From IMG/VR virus record IMGVR_UViG_3300023082_000008, positions 64,001 to 126,020 of that record: a DNA stretch of 62,020 nucleotides. One strand, 5' to 3'. Below, one piece after another: positions 22,501 to 31,993 of the stretch (position 1 is the first letter of the stretch; each line of letters opens with the position of its first letter). Source of the DNA: a virus. The position numbers and the translations under genes were made by a program. The notes under the pieces were generated by a model. That model was given only the letters and a program-made list of their open reading frames with translations. It ran no database searches and was not told the origin of the DNA.

Positions 22501-25351
22501 AGCCATTTTGTATTCAAACATGGCAACAGAAGGTCAGGCCGGTATTGAAGTATTTGCTGGTCAAGAAAAGCAGTGGAAGAGTCTACAAGCCTCAATTGGT
22601 GACAACGAGGGTCTTCGTGAGTCTGCTATTCGATCAATGCTTAAGGGATACAACGTTACCGGCAAGGCTGCGGATCAAGCCATCGAAAAATTGAAAGATC
22701 AAAATGATGGACTCAAAGAAAGCGTTACACTTTACAACGCTCTTGAGGCTGCTGGCGTTAAGGCAAATGTGGCAGTTACTGCAAAGACTGAACTTGGAGT
22801 CAAGAATTATACCACTGATCAACAGGGCAAGATGCAGTCTCTTTACAACGATACCTTCATCAAGACTCAAGGTGATAATATTCAAAAGCAGGCTGCTGCT
22901 GTGGCAGCGGTACGCAAGGAAGTTGAAAAGGCCAATGGTGGATCGCTCAAATTCAAGAATATTTGGGGTCAAACTGCTAGCACGCTATCAAACGGCGTAA
23001 GCATTATGAACGCCCTGGGGGTTTCTGTTGCAAACTCTGCTGCTATGATGAGCAAACTCAAGAGTGCTGCTTCTGGTATTCAGTCGGGTGCTGTCGCAGA
23101 CGCAAATAGCGCTTTCCAGACTGGAACATCTGATTCAATGGCTGCTGGTCACACCGCCGCCCTGGAGGGCATCGAGAAGGCCGGAGAGGCGTCTTCTGAG
23201 GCCTTTGAAAAGAAGTCTCAGGCATTGTCCGATCGACAGGCTGCACGCTCTCAGGCGCTAGAAGATAAGCAGGCAAAGCGTGCCGCTACCCTTGAGCGCG
23301 CCCAAGATCGTGTACAGAAGAAGTTTGAAGATCGCTGGACCAAGCGCAAGAAGATTCTAGAAGACGAAGAAGCAGCCCGTCAAAAGGCATTCGATGCTGA
23401 AAAGACTCGAATCGAACGAATGAAGGAACTCAACAATGACAAGGTTGACCTCAAGGTTGCACTTGATACTGGTCAACTAGATCAGGCTGCAAAGATTCAA
23501 GGAGAAATGACTGCAAAGCAGCAGACATGGGCTCTTGAAGATTCACAATCAGCGACCGGCGATCAGTTTACAGCAGCCAAGGAAGCCCTCGACGCCCAAG
23601 AAGCCAAGGAAAAAGACAAGTTGGATCGTACGCTCAAGATTCAGCAAGAGGCTCTTGCAAAGCGCGAGCAGGCAGAAGACCGCGCTCTTGAAAAGCGTAA
23701 TCAAAATGAGCAAAGAGGGCTAGATGCTCAAAAGGCAGCGGCAGCGAAGTCTGTTGCAATCGCAACTGAGGCTGAAAACAAGAAGTATGCTGCTCAGAAG
23801 AAGGCGGTAGACGACGGTATTGCATGGATCATTTCTAAAAACCCACAAACACAAGCACAACTTGATGATCTTGTAACTAAGGCCCAAGATCGTTTTGGTA
23901 TTATGGGCAACTACCTACGAGAGAATGCAGACACATGGGGCAAGAATATGGTCGACTCCATGGCTAAGAGAACCCTTGAAGCGTACAAGGAAATTACGGG
24001 TGCAGACTTCGTAAACAGTGGAGAAAAGATTTCAGCAGACTTCATGAAGGGTATGACTGGTGGTCAGATTACAACTGCTCAATTGATTACTTACATGCAA
24101 ACAGGAAAGTTGCCAGCAGCAGCACAGCCAGGTGGTAACCAGGGAAGTCCAGACGCTAAGCGTAAGTCGGGCAAGAGTAATCCAGACGACGGACCAGCAC
24201 CAAAGGCCGGACGTCACAAGGGCGGTCCAGTTGGACCGGTGAATCTTAGTGATGGAGACCGCACTGGATATCCAGCCAATGCCGAAAAGTATCCAAGCGA
24301 GAAATGGATTCTAGCCAAGAATGACGAATATGTTATTAGTGGTAAGGCTCATCGTGAAATTGGAACATCTGCTCTTGATGCGATGAACGGTGGTAAGGGA
24401 GCCCTTGCACGTCCTCGCCCTGCTGCCAATGGGGGTTTGATGGGCGGACGACACAGTGGTGGTGGAGTTGGCGGTAAGAGCATTAGCGCCGGACTCACAG
24501 GAATTCCACAGGCAGCCATGGGTAGAACCACGGCGTATTCACTTATTACGGGAGCGTTGGACCTAGCCAATGCCAACATGAAGGCTAAGCAGGATGAAAT
24601 CAACGCGGCAGCGGCAGCGAAGGCTGCCGCCAAGACCGGTAAGGCTGGTCCCGGAGGCGGTACAGTAGGAGGTGCTCCGATGGGGGCCGTTGATCCAAAT
24701 GGCTGGAACCGACCATGGAAGAAGGCTTATGGCGTTCAGAGCGGACACGACTTCCCAGTTCCATCAAACACTCCAATCTATGCGCCTCATTCTGGTATTG
24801 CACGCGGACACGATATTCCTGGATTCGAGCCACGCCAGAGGTCTGGTGGAAACGGTTATAGATCATACGGTCGTATCATGGAAGTAACCGGTGGTGGAGC
24901 AAACATCATGTTTGCCCACATGAACTCGCGAGCATTTGACGGACCCAAGAAGGTTTCCGCTGGTGACTTCCTAGGTCTTTCAGGTGTAACGGGTAATTCC
25001 AGCGGTCCTCACGTTCACATGGAGTTGAATCATGGTGGAGATAATTCAGGAGTTGGTGGATTCTTTGCAGCGCGAGGAGTCAAGTTGAAAACGGGCGGAA
25101 CAATTCGCTATGACAATACACCTGCTGTACTGCACGCTGACGAAAGAGTACTTAAGGCAACCAATACTCAAAAGTTGGATGAGGGTATTGACAGAATTGC
25201 AACAGGTGACGTTGGCGGGTATACTATTAATCAGATGACAATTCAGGTTGATGGCACAAATATTGATCCAAAGGACATTCCAGCCCTCGCCAAGGAAATC
25301 AAAAAGGAGTTTGAGAAGGACGATTCACGCCATTCGCGTCGTCCAAAGTAA
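19505..25351 (+). CDS. Tape measure protein with C-terminal M23 peptidase domain, probable ATT start
   Basis: About 1,948 residues; sets tail length. The N-terminal 500 residues have long helices, then a hydrophobic segment (VFVALLAAAAGPLLMLIGL, about residue 525) and a second one near residue 780. Residues about 1210-1410 form a charged coiled coil rich in Lys/Glu/Gln/Arg. Near residue 1730 an M23 metallopeptidase domain appears (QSGHDFPVPSNTP, IMFAHMNS, GPHVHMELNHGG), which cuts wall peptides during DNA entry. The start: GAGGAG at 19490-19495 lies 9 bases before ATT at 19505, giving M-T-N-I-D-L-R-F. The first standard start codon, a TTG at 19574, has no ribosome site. Confidence 0.85.
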   Translation: MTNIDLRFSGYADFRQVHREVTKLEAEVAGLNKQLQSQAFTNTARTQAAQFAETRKQANLMQRTWSDAAASTGMFDVSSRKIRSHTDEWVKNVQRQRLSLRDLMSDMGSYKAARNEQMRMQQMSIASFASDKNGNPLASIAIPRTALRDTMSLRQELGFAAHAAESIGVQMINSGKNMQWAGRQLSMGFTAPLLAAGALSAKFALDVDKQLVNVQKVYDTYAQTQAGQEKELVKLRQDSLSLAKQTAKEYGMAATDTISIMSQLASAGQRGDALQKNTKETARFATLGDFDSDSAVNATRTLKAVFGIQNEELAKSVDFMNNIENSTSLTMSDMAEAIPTASAAVKNLNGSYKDMLILLTAMKERGFDPGESANALKAAGTRLIRPSGKVQEEFQSLTGQSITEIRDRNQGDLIKTLLDVGKATENLGTAQKQQARAALFGTEQAARLGGAMDGLIAAQSGVGETAKAMEVAQMSAAENAAIAEKEMRRQTESLSGKWKRAVETIKVQLQGMGEAFIGAGTTVLTVLSTLIDMFGSLPEGAKKSLVFVALLAAAAGPLLMLIGLSRNLGGQVIKLAAMMVQGATRFKLMTTEQTVAAKAAEWSTQVLKKEGDTVQILTQQLTGLSNAFREAATAQGLLKPTTTPVATGPVGKNGRPLAGAALASHNARLERDQYGTNNRTEIMGMQSREPGGVNNPERLAAAADEERALKSARIRSAVNKASGAAGIAAMATMMTTSNGVANNIAKWGMLAALVVPAMAGLPGLIKQGATRMGAIGVLSRAAMNPWTAGVAVVGVGLYAWYKHMKKARQEMDDIYNNSDKLAKILGADPQKKAGPGAGIGNELSEAQKEQVKLNKETEKAANLADKLEKAYPKVVERIKEASTPQDKYNEALRQGLKVITDLGLKGDEAQKVVKGFLDAADKAASEPIMLRYGINLDDGKEVEKALKDQNARIANELKMDLDSLPERRRNAASNDVIAPIPKITDEDKSKLKAIGKNMGAILYSNMATEGQAGIEVFAGQEKQWKSLQASIGDNEGLRESAIRSMLKGYNVTGKAADQAIEKLKDQNDGLKESVTLYNALEAAGVKANVAVTAKTELGVKNYTTDQQGKMQSLYNDTFIKTQGDNIQKQAAAVAAVRKEVEKANGGSLKFKNIWGQTASTLSNGVSIMNALGVSVANSAAMMSKLKSAASGIQSGAVADANSAFQTGTSDSMAAGHTAALEGIEKAGEASSEAFEKKSQALSDRQAARSQALEDKQAKRAATLERAQDRVQKKFEDRWTKRKKILEDEEAARQKAFDAEKTRIERMKELNNDKVDLKVALDTGQLDQAAKIQGEMTAKQQTWALEDSQSATGDQFTAAKEALDAQEAKEKDKLDRTLKIQQEALAKREQAEDRALEKRNQNEQRGLDAQKAAAAKSVAIATEAENKKYAAQKKAVDDGIAWIISKNPQTQAQLDDLVTKAQDRFGIMGNYLRENADTWGKNMVDSMAKRTLEAYKEITGADFVNSGEKISADFMKGMTGGQITTAQLITYMQTGKLPAAAQPGGNQGSPDAKRKSGKSNPDDGPAPKAGRHKGGPVGPVNLSDGDRTGYPANAEKYPSEKWILAKNDEYVISGKAHREIGTSALDAMNGGKGALARPRPAANGGLMGGRHSGGGVGGKSISAGLTGIPQAAMGRTTAYSLITGALDLANANMKAKQDEINAAAAAKAAAKTGKAGPGGGTVGGAPMGAVDPNGWNRPWKKAYGVQSGHDFPVPSNTPIYAPHSGIARGHDIPGFEPRQRSGGNGYRSYGRIMEVTGGGANIMFAHMNSRAFDGPKKVSAGDFLGLSGVTGNSSGPHVHMELNHGGDNSGVGGFFAARGVKLKTGGTIRYDNTPAVLHADERVLKATNTQKLDEGIDRIATGDVGGYTINQMTIQVDGTNIDPKDIPALAKEIKKEFEKDDSRHSRRPK

Positions 25352-25357
25352 TCATAT

Positions 25358-25759
25358 ATGGGTAATTACAAAACCAATCAAATAATGTATTGGGGCACGA
25401 GTAAGGTTACTGACCACAACCGTGCCCCTCTGCAAGTTTCTTATGAGTTCATTGAGCGCAAGTCTCGCATGGCCAAAGGCACTCTTAGAAAGTACATTGT
25501 TGCGAAGAAACGCACATGGTCAACTTCATGGGATATGTTACCAACATATCTAGCGGAAGTAGTCGACGGCGGTATGACAGCAGCAGCGATGGAAACTTTT
25601 GTAAACAATAATCCTGGTGCATTTACTCTAACACTTAGAGATGGACAAGGTAACCAAGAAACGACCAAAGCAATGATTACAGACTTTTCCAAAGAAATTC
25701 AAATTCGTGGAACTATCAATGATTTTTGGTCTGTATCAGTAACACTAGAGGAGGTATAA
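25358..25759 (+). CDS. Distal-tail-region minor tail protein, 133 aa
   Basis: Small beta-rich protein (MYWGTSKVTDHNRAPL, LTLRDGQGNQETTKAMITDFSKE, ending in a VSVTLEEV strand) between the tape measure and the first large tip protein, where distal tail proteins normally lie. It has no obvious ribosome site; it may depend on coupling from the tape measure stop 7 bases upstream. Not assigned to a family with certainty. Confidence 0.68.
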   Translation: MGNYKTNQIMYWGTSKVTDHNRAPLQVSYEFIERKSRMAKGTLRKYIVAKKRTWSTSWDMLPTYLAEVVDGGMTAAAMETFVNNNPGAFTLTLRDGQGNQETTKAMITDFSKEIQIRGTINDFWSVSVTLEEV

Positions 25760-28700
25760 ATGAAGCAGAATACACCAGTACAAAACACTATTCGAAAGTC
25801 CCACTCAGTTAAGGCTTTGCCTCGTCTATGTGCAGAATTTAATTGGAATAGATACTCTACTCCCACGGCAGACAACACCCCTCCACACACGACTGTTGCG
25901 CGTGACCCTGACTTTTACCCTGCCGAATCTATGACAAGACCTAACCGTCCTAAAAAGGGGCACGTAAAAGCACAGTTGGATTATTCAATTCTGTCTGAAA
26001 CTTATTCTCCTGCTCCACCGCCTGTACGACACCACATCGCAGAGGTAGAGGACGTTTACAAGTATTGGTCAAGCCCAGAGCCTACCAAGGCAGGTATTAT
26101 GGCTACAAACCTAGCCATTAATCCGTCTTTTGAAAAGGCCCAGTACACAAACACAGCGGAACGGTTTAGAAATCTAGTTAAAAACCCTGTGCCTATTATC
26201 AATACAGCAACCTGGAATTTGGCAGGAAACGTTAGTGCTATTTCGTCTTCTCCGTTGAGTGTCCCTGCTTTTGTATTTAGACGCCGCGCTGGTGCTTTAG
26301 CAATTGTTTATACAAATGACCAGTCGGCATTTGCTGTCAAGGGTGGTCAGTATTACTCTCTGTCTGCACTTGCAATGGTTTACAGTGGCCAGACACTTTC
26401 AATGGATATTCAGTGGCTAGACTCCAATGGTGCTTTGATTTCATATTCTCCAAGAGCCTTTATGTATGGACCTGGTACAACTGTTGGTGCTCCAGTAGAC
26501 AATAAGTTTTATCCAGTACCGTCTGGCACGCCCACTTGGTTCAATCATTCAGTTATTGCTCCCGCCAATGCTACTTCGGGCATTGTCCGTATATTCCGAG
26601 ACGCTGGTGCTGACGGAGATGCCTATGTCACATTTATTCAAGTTACAAGAACTCGTTTTGCTTTACCATATTTTGACGGCGGTGGTGCAAATGGTCTGGG
26701 CCTCGATCACTCAATTAGTTGGGCAGGCACGCCATATGCATCAGAAACAATCAATGTTGGTCCAGTAGCCGATCAAGAAATTATTCGAAACCTTGTTCCC
26801 GATCCACAAACCAAAAGTGGTTTTGGTTGGAGTGCACAGTGGTACGGCACAGGAGGGGCCGGTACAGATACAGTAATAACGGACACCGTCAATCTAACAC
26901 CAGTAGGAGGAACTACCTTTCGTAGAAAGAGATGGACTACTGCACCAACAACAAGTTCTGATATTGGATGGTCTTTTCGTAATTCAAATACAGCCAACGA
27001 TTACTTTGCTGTTACTCCGGGAGAGTATGTTTCTGCTTCTGCCTATCATCGTACAAGCATGCCCTCTACTTTGGTTAGAATTAATTTTTCTTGGTACAAC
27101 GCATCTAATGTACAGGTGGGCACGACTGTTTCGGGAACTCCAGTAACAGGAACTTCTACTTGGAACCGTGTCACCGGAATTAGCCCAGTTGCCCCAGCAG
27201 GAGCAACTAAAGTACGTGTTGACCTTCGAATTGATCGCACACCTGGTCTCCCAGTTGTTAATGATACTTTTGATGCAACTGGAATTATGGTGACAAAATC
27301 AACTGCTATTCCAGACTTTTTTGATGGTACTGGAGCGTCCCCTGGCGGGTATTTTGACGATCCAGATTTTCAGTTTGCATGGATCGGTACAGCCAATGCA
27401 AGTCAGAGTGTTGCAAGAGGAATTTCTGTAGCCAACACGTCAAGAAGTACGGCCTCTTTTGCTATTCAATCAGTGAGAGAAGACAAAAAGTGGTTGAGAA
27501 TTACCACTATTGGATCGTCTCTCGATTCTTACGCTGACGTTGCGCAGATGATGGGTGGATTTGTAGACGGAAAAACTTATACAGTAATGGCAACATCAAG
27601 ACAAGAAGGGGCAATTACCAATTCAACTGGTGGTAATAAACCTCGTGCAATGTGGGCCATTAGCACTGGAATCACACCTGCCATTTCCGCTCAAAGCACA
27701 GCAGGAGCCAATGCGGCTGGAACAACCAGTCATCTGATGACAGTTACTGTGCCACCAAGTACTGCTGGTGCAACCTACAAGGGAATGAGGTTGATCAACG
27801 GCGGTGCCGTATTTGGCGGCGACATTTGGTGGGATAATCTTACGGTTGTTGAGGGCATTTACGATGGACCGGCCTTCAATGGAAATACAGTAGGTACTTC
27901 ACAAATTAATCACGCCTGGACTGGAACACCAAGCGCTTCTACATCTATCCGTACAGATGCCTTGGCATTTGGACCTTTGAATGGTGCATCTAGTTCAGCA
28001 AACCCACAGGTCACATATGACCGCTTAGTGCGAACAAATAAAATTCTTGTTGGTCTAGAAACGTCTCTCAATTATCCTGTTATTTATGAAGTTTCAATTA
28101 AGGAAACAATGAATGGTTCATGGATTAAAGTAGCAGATCAGGATAGTGCTATTATTGACGCAGATGGCAGAATCGCTTTGTACTATAACGGTACGTCATG
28201 GACACCAACCAAAACACTTGCGTATAACAAGCAAATTGCCGGTATCCAGTTTAAGGCTGTTAAAATGAATCTTAGTGGATTCCTGAACGTTATTGAAATT
28301 GCAGCCATTCTTGAAATGGATTTGACAGACTATCTTACAACGGTAACCGATCAATTTGATCTTGGAGATTCAAATGTTTTGTCTCCAATAGGGAAGATTT
28401 CTTCTAACACCGCAACGGTGACTCTGTTTAACGGACTAGTAGATGAAGATGATTTCACAAAGGGACTTATGTTTAATCAAGGAAATCTAAACTCTCCCCT
28501 TTATGGTCTCATGAAAGAAAACGTTAAATTTACTCTTGACTATCTTTATGATGCTTCCGCATTCAGTGGCTCTACTACCGAGCCAATTCGCCAGTTTGTT
28601 ATGTATGCTGAGCAAGACTGGGGCGCTGATCTACAAGAAACTGTTTCGGTTAGCCTGCGCGATGGATCAAAATTCTTGCAAGAAATTAAATGCCCTGAAA

Positions 28701-30844
28701 CTTTCTATGTTGCAAATGGCAAGATGACAATTGGAGAACTTATCTGGAGACTTCTTGATAATGTAGGATTTCTTGACTACAATATTGATCAACCTGATCT
28801 TGATTCTCCTATGGCGATTAACTATTTTTGGGTTAAAACAGACAAGTACGTTTGGGAAACTCTTGCTGAACTAGCAGATGCGACACAAACTGCAATCTAC
28901 TTTGACTCATATGGAGTGCTTCAAATCAAGACAAAAGAAGAAGCATTCAAGCCTACGGCAACGCCGGTATGGACAATTCGTGGAGAAACATCTGGACTAG
29001 AACTAGAAGACCTTGTAGCAGACAGTCTACAAAATGAACGCAAGGATATTTCAAATACCTTTACCGTTAATTATAGACCCGTTGATTTTGAGAAGTCATC
29101 AAATGACAACTTTATTTCTCAAATGGTTTGGCAACCCGAGGGAGATGTAACCATGCTTCGTTCAAGCGATCTAGCATCAAACTTCCTTGCCAATGACACC
29201 ATGTTTCATATCCCTCAGCCAGAGGCAGCCTCATGGCCTTACAGCGGTATGATTCAGATTGAGGGAGAGGTTATCGAATACGATGGTAAGGAGTATGGTT
29301 ACTTTGATGATACAGACAACGGTATTTTCAAAACGGCAATTGTAAGGTCGCTTTCCGACTATCAAATGTATTATTGGAAGACTAACACAGCAAATCAGTA
29401 CCGTAACTACTTTAGCGGACTATTTGTTGTAAAGCAGCGCGGTATGATGAACACAAACGTTCGCGATCATAAGATTGGAGCGTACCCATATGAGTTTAAA
29501 ACCGTTAGAGGAGCGGGTACTGCTGATGGAGTTTATGGTGCATACACAACAAAGCCTGCCAACCAATCTGCGTACCTTCGCTTGCAATCCTCTATTTACA
29601 CCCCTGCTGACAAGTATCACACAGCAACCCGAGGCAGTACCGGAGGAGACGCACCAAACTTCTATGGTACAAGATTGCGTTTCCCAAGTACTGGTCAGAG
29701 AGACAACTGCGGAGGACTGCTCATTAATGCAACAGGGCCTAACCTATCTGGTTACTATGTAGAAATGAAGCCTAGCACCAATGCTACTGCACAGTGGAGA
29801 GAGGTGTATGTATATGTCAAAGATGGCAATGGAGCACTCCTCCAAATCGGAAACTGGAGCGCAAATATTGCAAGAGATGTATGGTATTCACTGGATGTAC
29901 AGTTAAGTCGCGGAGACTCGGACCAGGACGGCGGAAAGGGAAACAGCGTACACTATATTTGGGTATGGCTTGACGGACGACTTTTGGGTGTTTGTGGAGT
30001 TCCTACATCTTGGCGTCGCACCAACTCCGATCGCTTCGGTATGCAACTTCATGCAAGTTCTGCAATTGACTACGACTATCTATATGCATATGAGCGTAGA
30101 GATGTAGGAGAGGAACAATTCTACGGTGATGACGTTTCTTTCTACGACCGTGTTCTTGGTGGCTACTATGCTAACCAGTCACTGGATGACTTTACTGAAA
30201 AGTATCGTCGCGCACGTCGACGCGTAGGAGATAAAAACGAATACTTTACGCAGCGTTACGATACAAAATTTTATGATGAATTTTCTCCTGTAGTTCATGA
30301 AATTCGTAAATATGAAGTGAAGTTTGATGAATCTCTACCAGGACTGGCACCGAAACTGATTGCTACAAATGAATCTCAAGCGAAGTATATTAACTTTCGA
30401 TCTACTGCCTTTAGTGCAGAGTTTTATGCTATTAATGCGTCTCATGACGATGTAAATATTAATGGTTCATATAATGGTATTGACCATAGTCTGGGAATTG
30501 CCATGCAGGCGTTGAAGCAATCAGAAGGAGATAAAATTGTTGTTGAAAATACTTCTGCAATACGTGCTGGTGGAAAGAAGGACCTGGAGATTACCTCAGA
30601 CCTAATTCAAAGTAAAGATCAGGCGACAAATATTGGAGAGTGGATTAAGAATCACTGGGACGACGGTACGGATGAAATCAGTGTAGAGATTTTTGGCAAC
30701 CCACTATTAGAATTGACTGATATTGTATATCTAGATGATCCTCAAACAAATCGAACAATGGTAAAATATTTTGTAATTGCTCTAGGAACATCATTCGATC
30801 AGGGCCTGAGCACCACCGCGCGTCTACGCAAGGTCCGTGTTTGA
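25760..30844 (+). CDS. Large tail tip protein with repeated carbohydrate-binding-like modules
   Basis: 1,694 residues. After a proline-rich N-terminus, three modules of about 190 residues end in the signature F-(D/N)-G...W-x-G-T-x-x-A-S (PYFDGGG..SWAGTPYAS, DFFDGTG..AWIGTANAS, PAFNGN..AWTGTPSAS), as in sugar-binding jelly rolls. The middle (about residues 860-1100) resembles a tail hub scaffold (GELIWRLLDNVGF, YFDSYGVLQIKTKE). A third region (about 1240-1450) is concanavalin-like, with YYVEMKPSTNA and WYSLDVQL. Good ribosome site (GAGGAGGT). Probably forms the tail tip and binds host glycans. Confidence 0.8.
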   Translation: MKQNTPVQNTIRKSHSVKALPRLCAEFNWNRYSTPTADNTPPHTTVARDPDFYPAESMTRPNRPKKGHVKAQLDYSILSETYSPAPPPVRHHIAEVEDVYKYWSSPEPTKAGIMATNLAINPSFEKAQYTNTAERFRNLVKNPVPIINTATWNLAGNVSAISSSPLSVPAFVFRRRAGALAIVYTNDQSAFAVKGGQYYSLSALAMVYSGQTLSMDIQWLDSNGALISYSPRAFMYGPGTTVGAPVDNKFYPVPSGTPTWFNHSVIAPANATSGIVRIFRDAGADGDAYVTFIQVTRTRFALPYFDGGGANGLGLDHSISWAGTPYASETINVGPVADQEIIRNLVPDPQTKSGFGWSAQWYGTGGAGTDTVITDTVNLTPVGGTTFRRKRWTTAPTTSSDIGWSFRNSNTANDYFAVTPGEYVSASAYHRTSMPSTLVRINFSWYNASNVQVGTTVSGTPVTGTSTWNRVTGISPVAPAGATKVRVDLRIDRTPGLPVVNDTFDATGIMVTKSTAIPDFFDGTGASPGGYFDDPDFQFAWIGTANASQSVARGISVANTSRSTASFAIQSVREDKKWLRITTIGSSLDSYADVAQMMGGFVDGKTYTVMATSRQEGAITNSTGGNKPRAMWAISTGITPAISAQSTAGANAAGTTSHLMTVTVPPSTAGATYKGMRLINGGAVFGGDIWWDNLTVVEGIYDGPAFNGNTVGTSQINHAWTGTPSASTSIRTDALAFGPLNGASSSANPQVTYDRLVRTNKILVGLETSLNYPVIYEVSIKETMNGSWIKVADQDSAIIDADGRIALYYNGTSWTPTKTLAYNKQIAGIQFKAVKMNLSGFLNVIEIAAILEMDLTDYLTTVTDQFDLGDSNVLSPIGKISSNTATVTLFNGLVDEDDFTKGLMFNQGNLNSPLYGLMKENVKFTLDYLYDASAFSGSTTEPIRQFVMYAEQDWGADLQETVSVSLRDGSKFLQEIKCPETFYVANGKMTIGELIWRLLDNVGFLDYNIDQPDLDSPMAINYFWVKTDKYVWETLAELADATQTAIYFDSYGVLQIKTKEEAFKPTATPVWTIRGETSGLELEDLVADSLQNERKDISNTFTVNYRPVDFEKSSNDNFISQMVWQPEGDVTMLRSSDLASNFLANDTMFHIPQPEAASWPYSGMIQIEGEVIEYDGKEYGYFDDTDNGIFKTAIVRSLSDYQMYYWKTNTANQYRNYFSGLFVVKQRGMMNTNVRDHKIGAYPYEFKTVRGAGTADGVYGAYTTKPANQSAYLRLQSSIYTPADKYHTATRGSTGGDAPNFYGTRLRFPSTGQRDNCGGLLINATGPNLSGYYVEMKPSTNATAQWREVYVYVKDGNGALLQIGNWSANIARDVWYSLDVQLSRGDSDQDGGKGNSVHYIWVWLDGRLLGVCGVPTSWRRTNSDRFGMQLHASSAIDYDYLYAYERRDVGEEQFYGDDVSFYDRVLGGYYANQSLDDFTEKYRRARRRVGDKNEYFTQRYDTKFYDEFSPVVHEIRKYEVKFDESLPGLAPKLIATNESQAKYINFRSTAFSAEFYAINASHDDVNINGSYNGIDHSLGIAMQALKQSEGDKIVVENTSAIRAGGKKDLEITSDLIQSKDQATNIGEWIKNHWDDGTDEISVEIFGNPLLELTDIVYLDDPQTNRTMVKYFVIALGTSFDQGLSTTARLRKVRV

Positions 30845-30863
30845 CGTTTATTCTAAGTGCCTG

Positions 30864-30869
30864 TAGAAT
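30864..30869 (+). promoter_or_regulatory. -10 element for the second tail tip operon
   Basis: TG-TAGAAT ends 6 bases before the ATG at 30876. TG abuts the hexamer without the usual one-base gap. Confidence 0.55.
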
Positions 30870-30875
30870 GAATGT

Positions 30876-31166
30876 ATGCCAAAAGATTATACATTTGATC
30901 CCGAGACTGGTGACTTTGTCGCAACGAGAGATTTCAACTCAGGAAACCCCAGCGCCCCATCATCAAATTCTTTTACAATAATTGACCGACTAACTGATAA
31001 TGGTGGAACAAATTTGGGACTTCAACCCCCAGGTAATTTCTTTGTTGATTCGTTTACAGGTCAGGACATTAGAGTGAGTCCGGACGGTAAGGTTACGGTT
31101 GATGTAACTATTGTTGTAGAGGATGGACTAGACTCTGCCGAATATGAGGTACGAGTAACTAAGTGA
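30876..31166 (+). CDS. Small tail-associated protein, 96 aa
   Basis: Beta-rich 96-residue protein (YTFDPETGDFVATRDF, FTIIDRLTDNGG, KVTVDVTIVVEDG) between the two giant tail genes. Unknown function. Predicted leaderless start; its stop overlaps the next gene (GTGA). It probably belongs to the tail tip. Confidence 0.7.
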   Translation: MPKDYTFDPETGDFVATRDFNSGNPSAPSSNSFTIIDRLTDNGGTNLGLQPPGNFFVDSFTGQDIRVSPDGKVTVDVTIVVEDGLDSAEYEVRVTK

Positions 31167-31993
31167 TTACACAAAACGGTAGATATCACATCAAAAGATT
31201 TTTTGGTGGTCAAGTAGCCTCAATTGGCTCTTCCATTGCTATGGGAATTGGAGCGTCAACTCCAGGTATTGATGATAGTAAATTGAACTTTGAGGTTAGC
31301 CGAGCAGACGTAACAAGTACGTCATTTAATTTTGCTACCAATTCTTTGACATGGAAGGCAAAAGTACCAGAGGCATTATCCGCTAAAATTTACGAATTGG
31401 CGCTCTTTAGCCTATCAGTAAATACCTCAGCAAATGATGCTGGCGATAAAATGCTAGTTTCTTTTGATTCTGCATTCGAATCCTGGGGAGATGCAACCTG
31501 GTCAACGGTCAATACGCGTGTTGGTACTGATTCTTTGCGACAGGCTCCTACGGGAGGGGCAACCGTGACCAACGAGTTTATCGGTTCATTTAATTTTGGT
31601 GTTTATTCTGATGCAGATCAATTCATTATTGCTTACAATAATGCAGATACTAATACGGCGGCGGTAGAAGTAAGATTTGAAGTAGACGATACAAACTACT
31701 ATCGTTACACTGTGACGAATCCAACCGCTGGCTACAAAATTGCTACTATTGTAAAAGCAAACATGGTATCGGTAGGCACTCCCTCATGGGACAAAGTTGT
31801 TAAAATTCAAGTATCCACCACATCTAAGGCGGGTGTGGTGAGCACTGTAGACTGGGACGGTATCCGAGTGGCAGATACAGATACGGTAAACCCAAACTAC
31901 GTTTTGGTAGCAAGAGAAACATTAGAAACACCATTCATTATTAAGGGAGGTAGCGTCAGCGAGATTGAATTCTCTATGGCTATCACAGTATGA
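31163..31993 (+). CDS. Tail-associated beta-rich protein, 276 aa
   Basis: 276 residues, mostly beta strand. The central stretch (LVSFDSAFESWGDATWSTVNTR, EVRFEVDDTNYYRYTV) resembles a jelly-roll carbohydrate-binding module. GTG start overlaps the previous stop; its own stop overlaps the fibre gene (ATGA), so the three genes from 30876 are co-translated. The last residues (GSVSEIEFSMAITV) end as if one domain of a larger fibre, suggesting it packs with the following protein. Confidence 0.72.
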   Translation: MITQNGRYHIKRFFGGQVASIGSSIAMGIGASTPGIDDSKLNFEVSRADVTSTSFNFATNSLTWKAKVPEALSAKIYELALFSLSVNTSANDAGDKMLVSFDSAFESWGDATWSTVNTRVGTDSLRQAPTGGATVTNEFIGSFNFGVYSDADQFIIAYNNADTNTAAVEVRFEVDDTNYYRYTVTNPTAGYKIATIVKANMVSVGTPSWDKVVKIQVSTTSKAGVVSTVDWDGIRVADTDTVNPNYVLVARETLETPFIIKGGSVSEIEFSMAITV

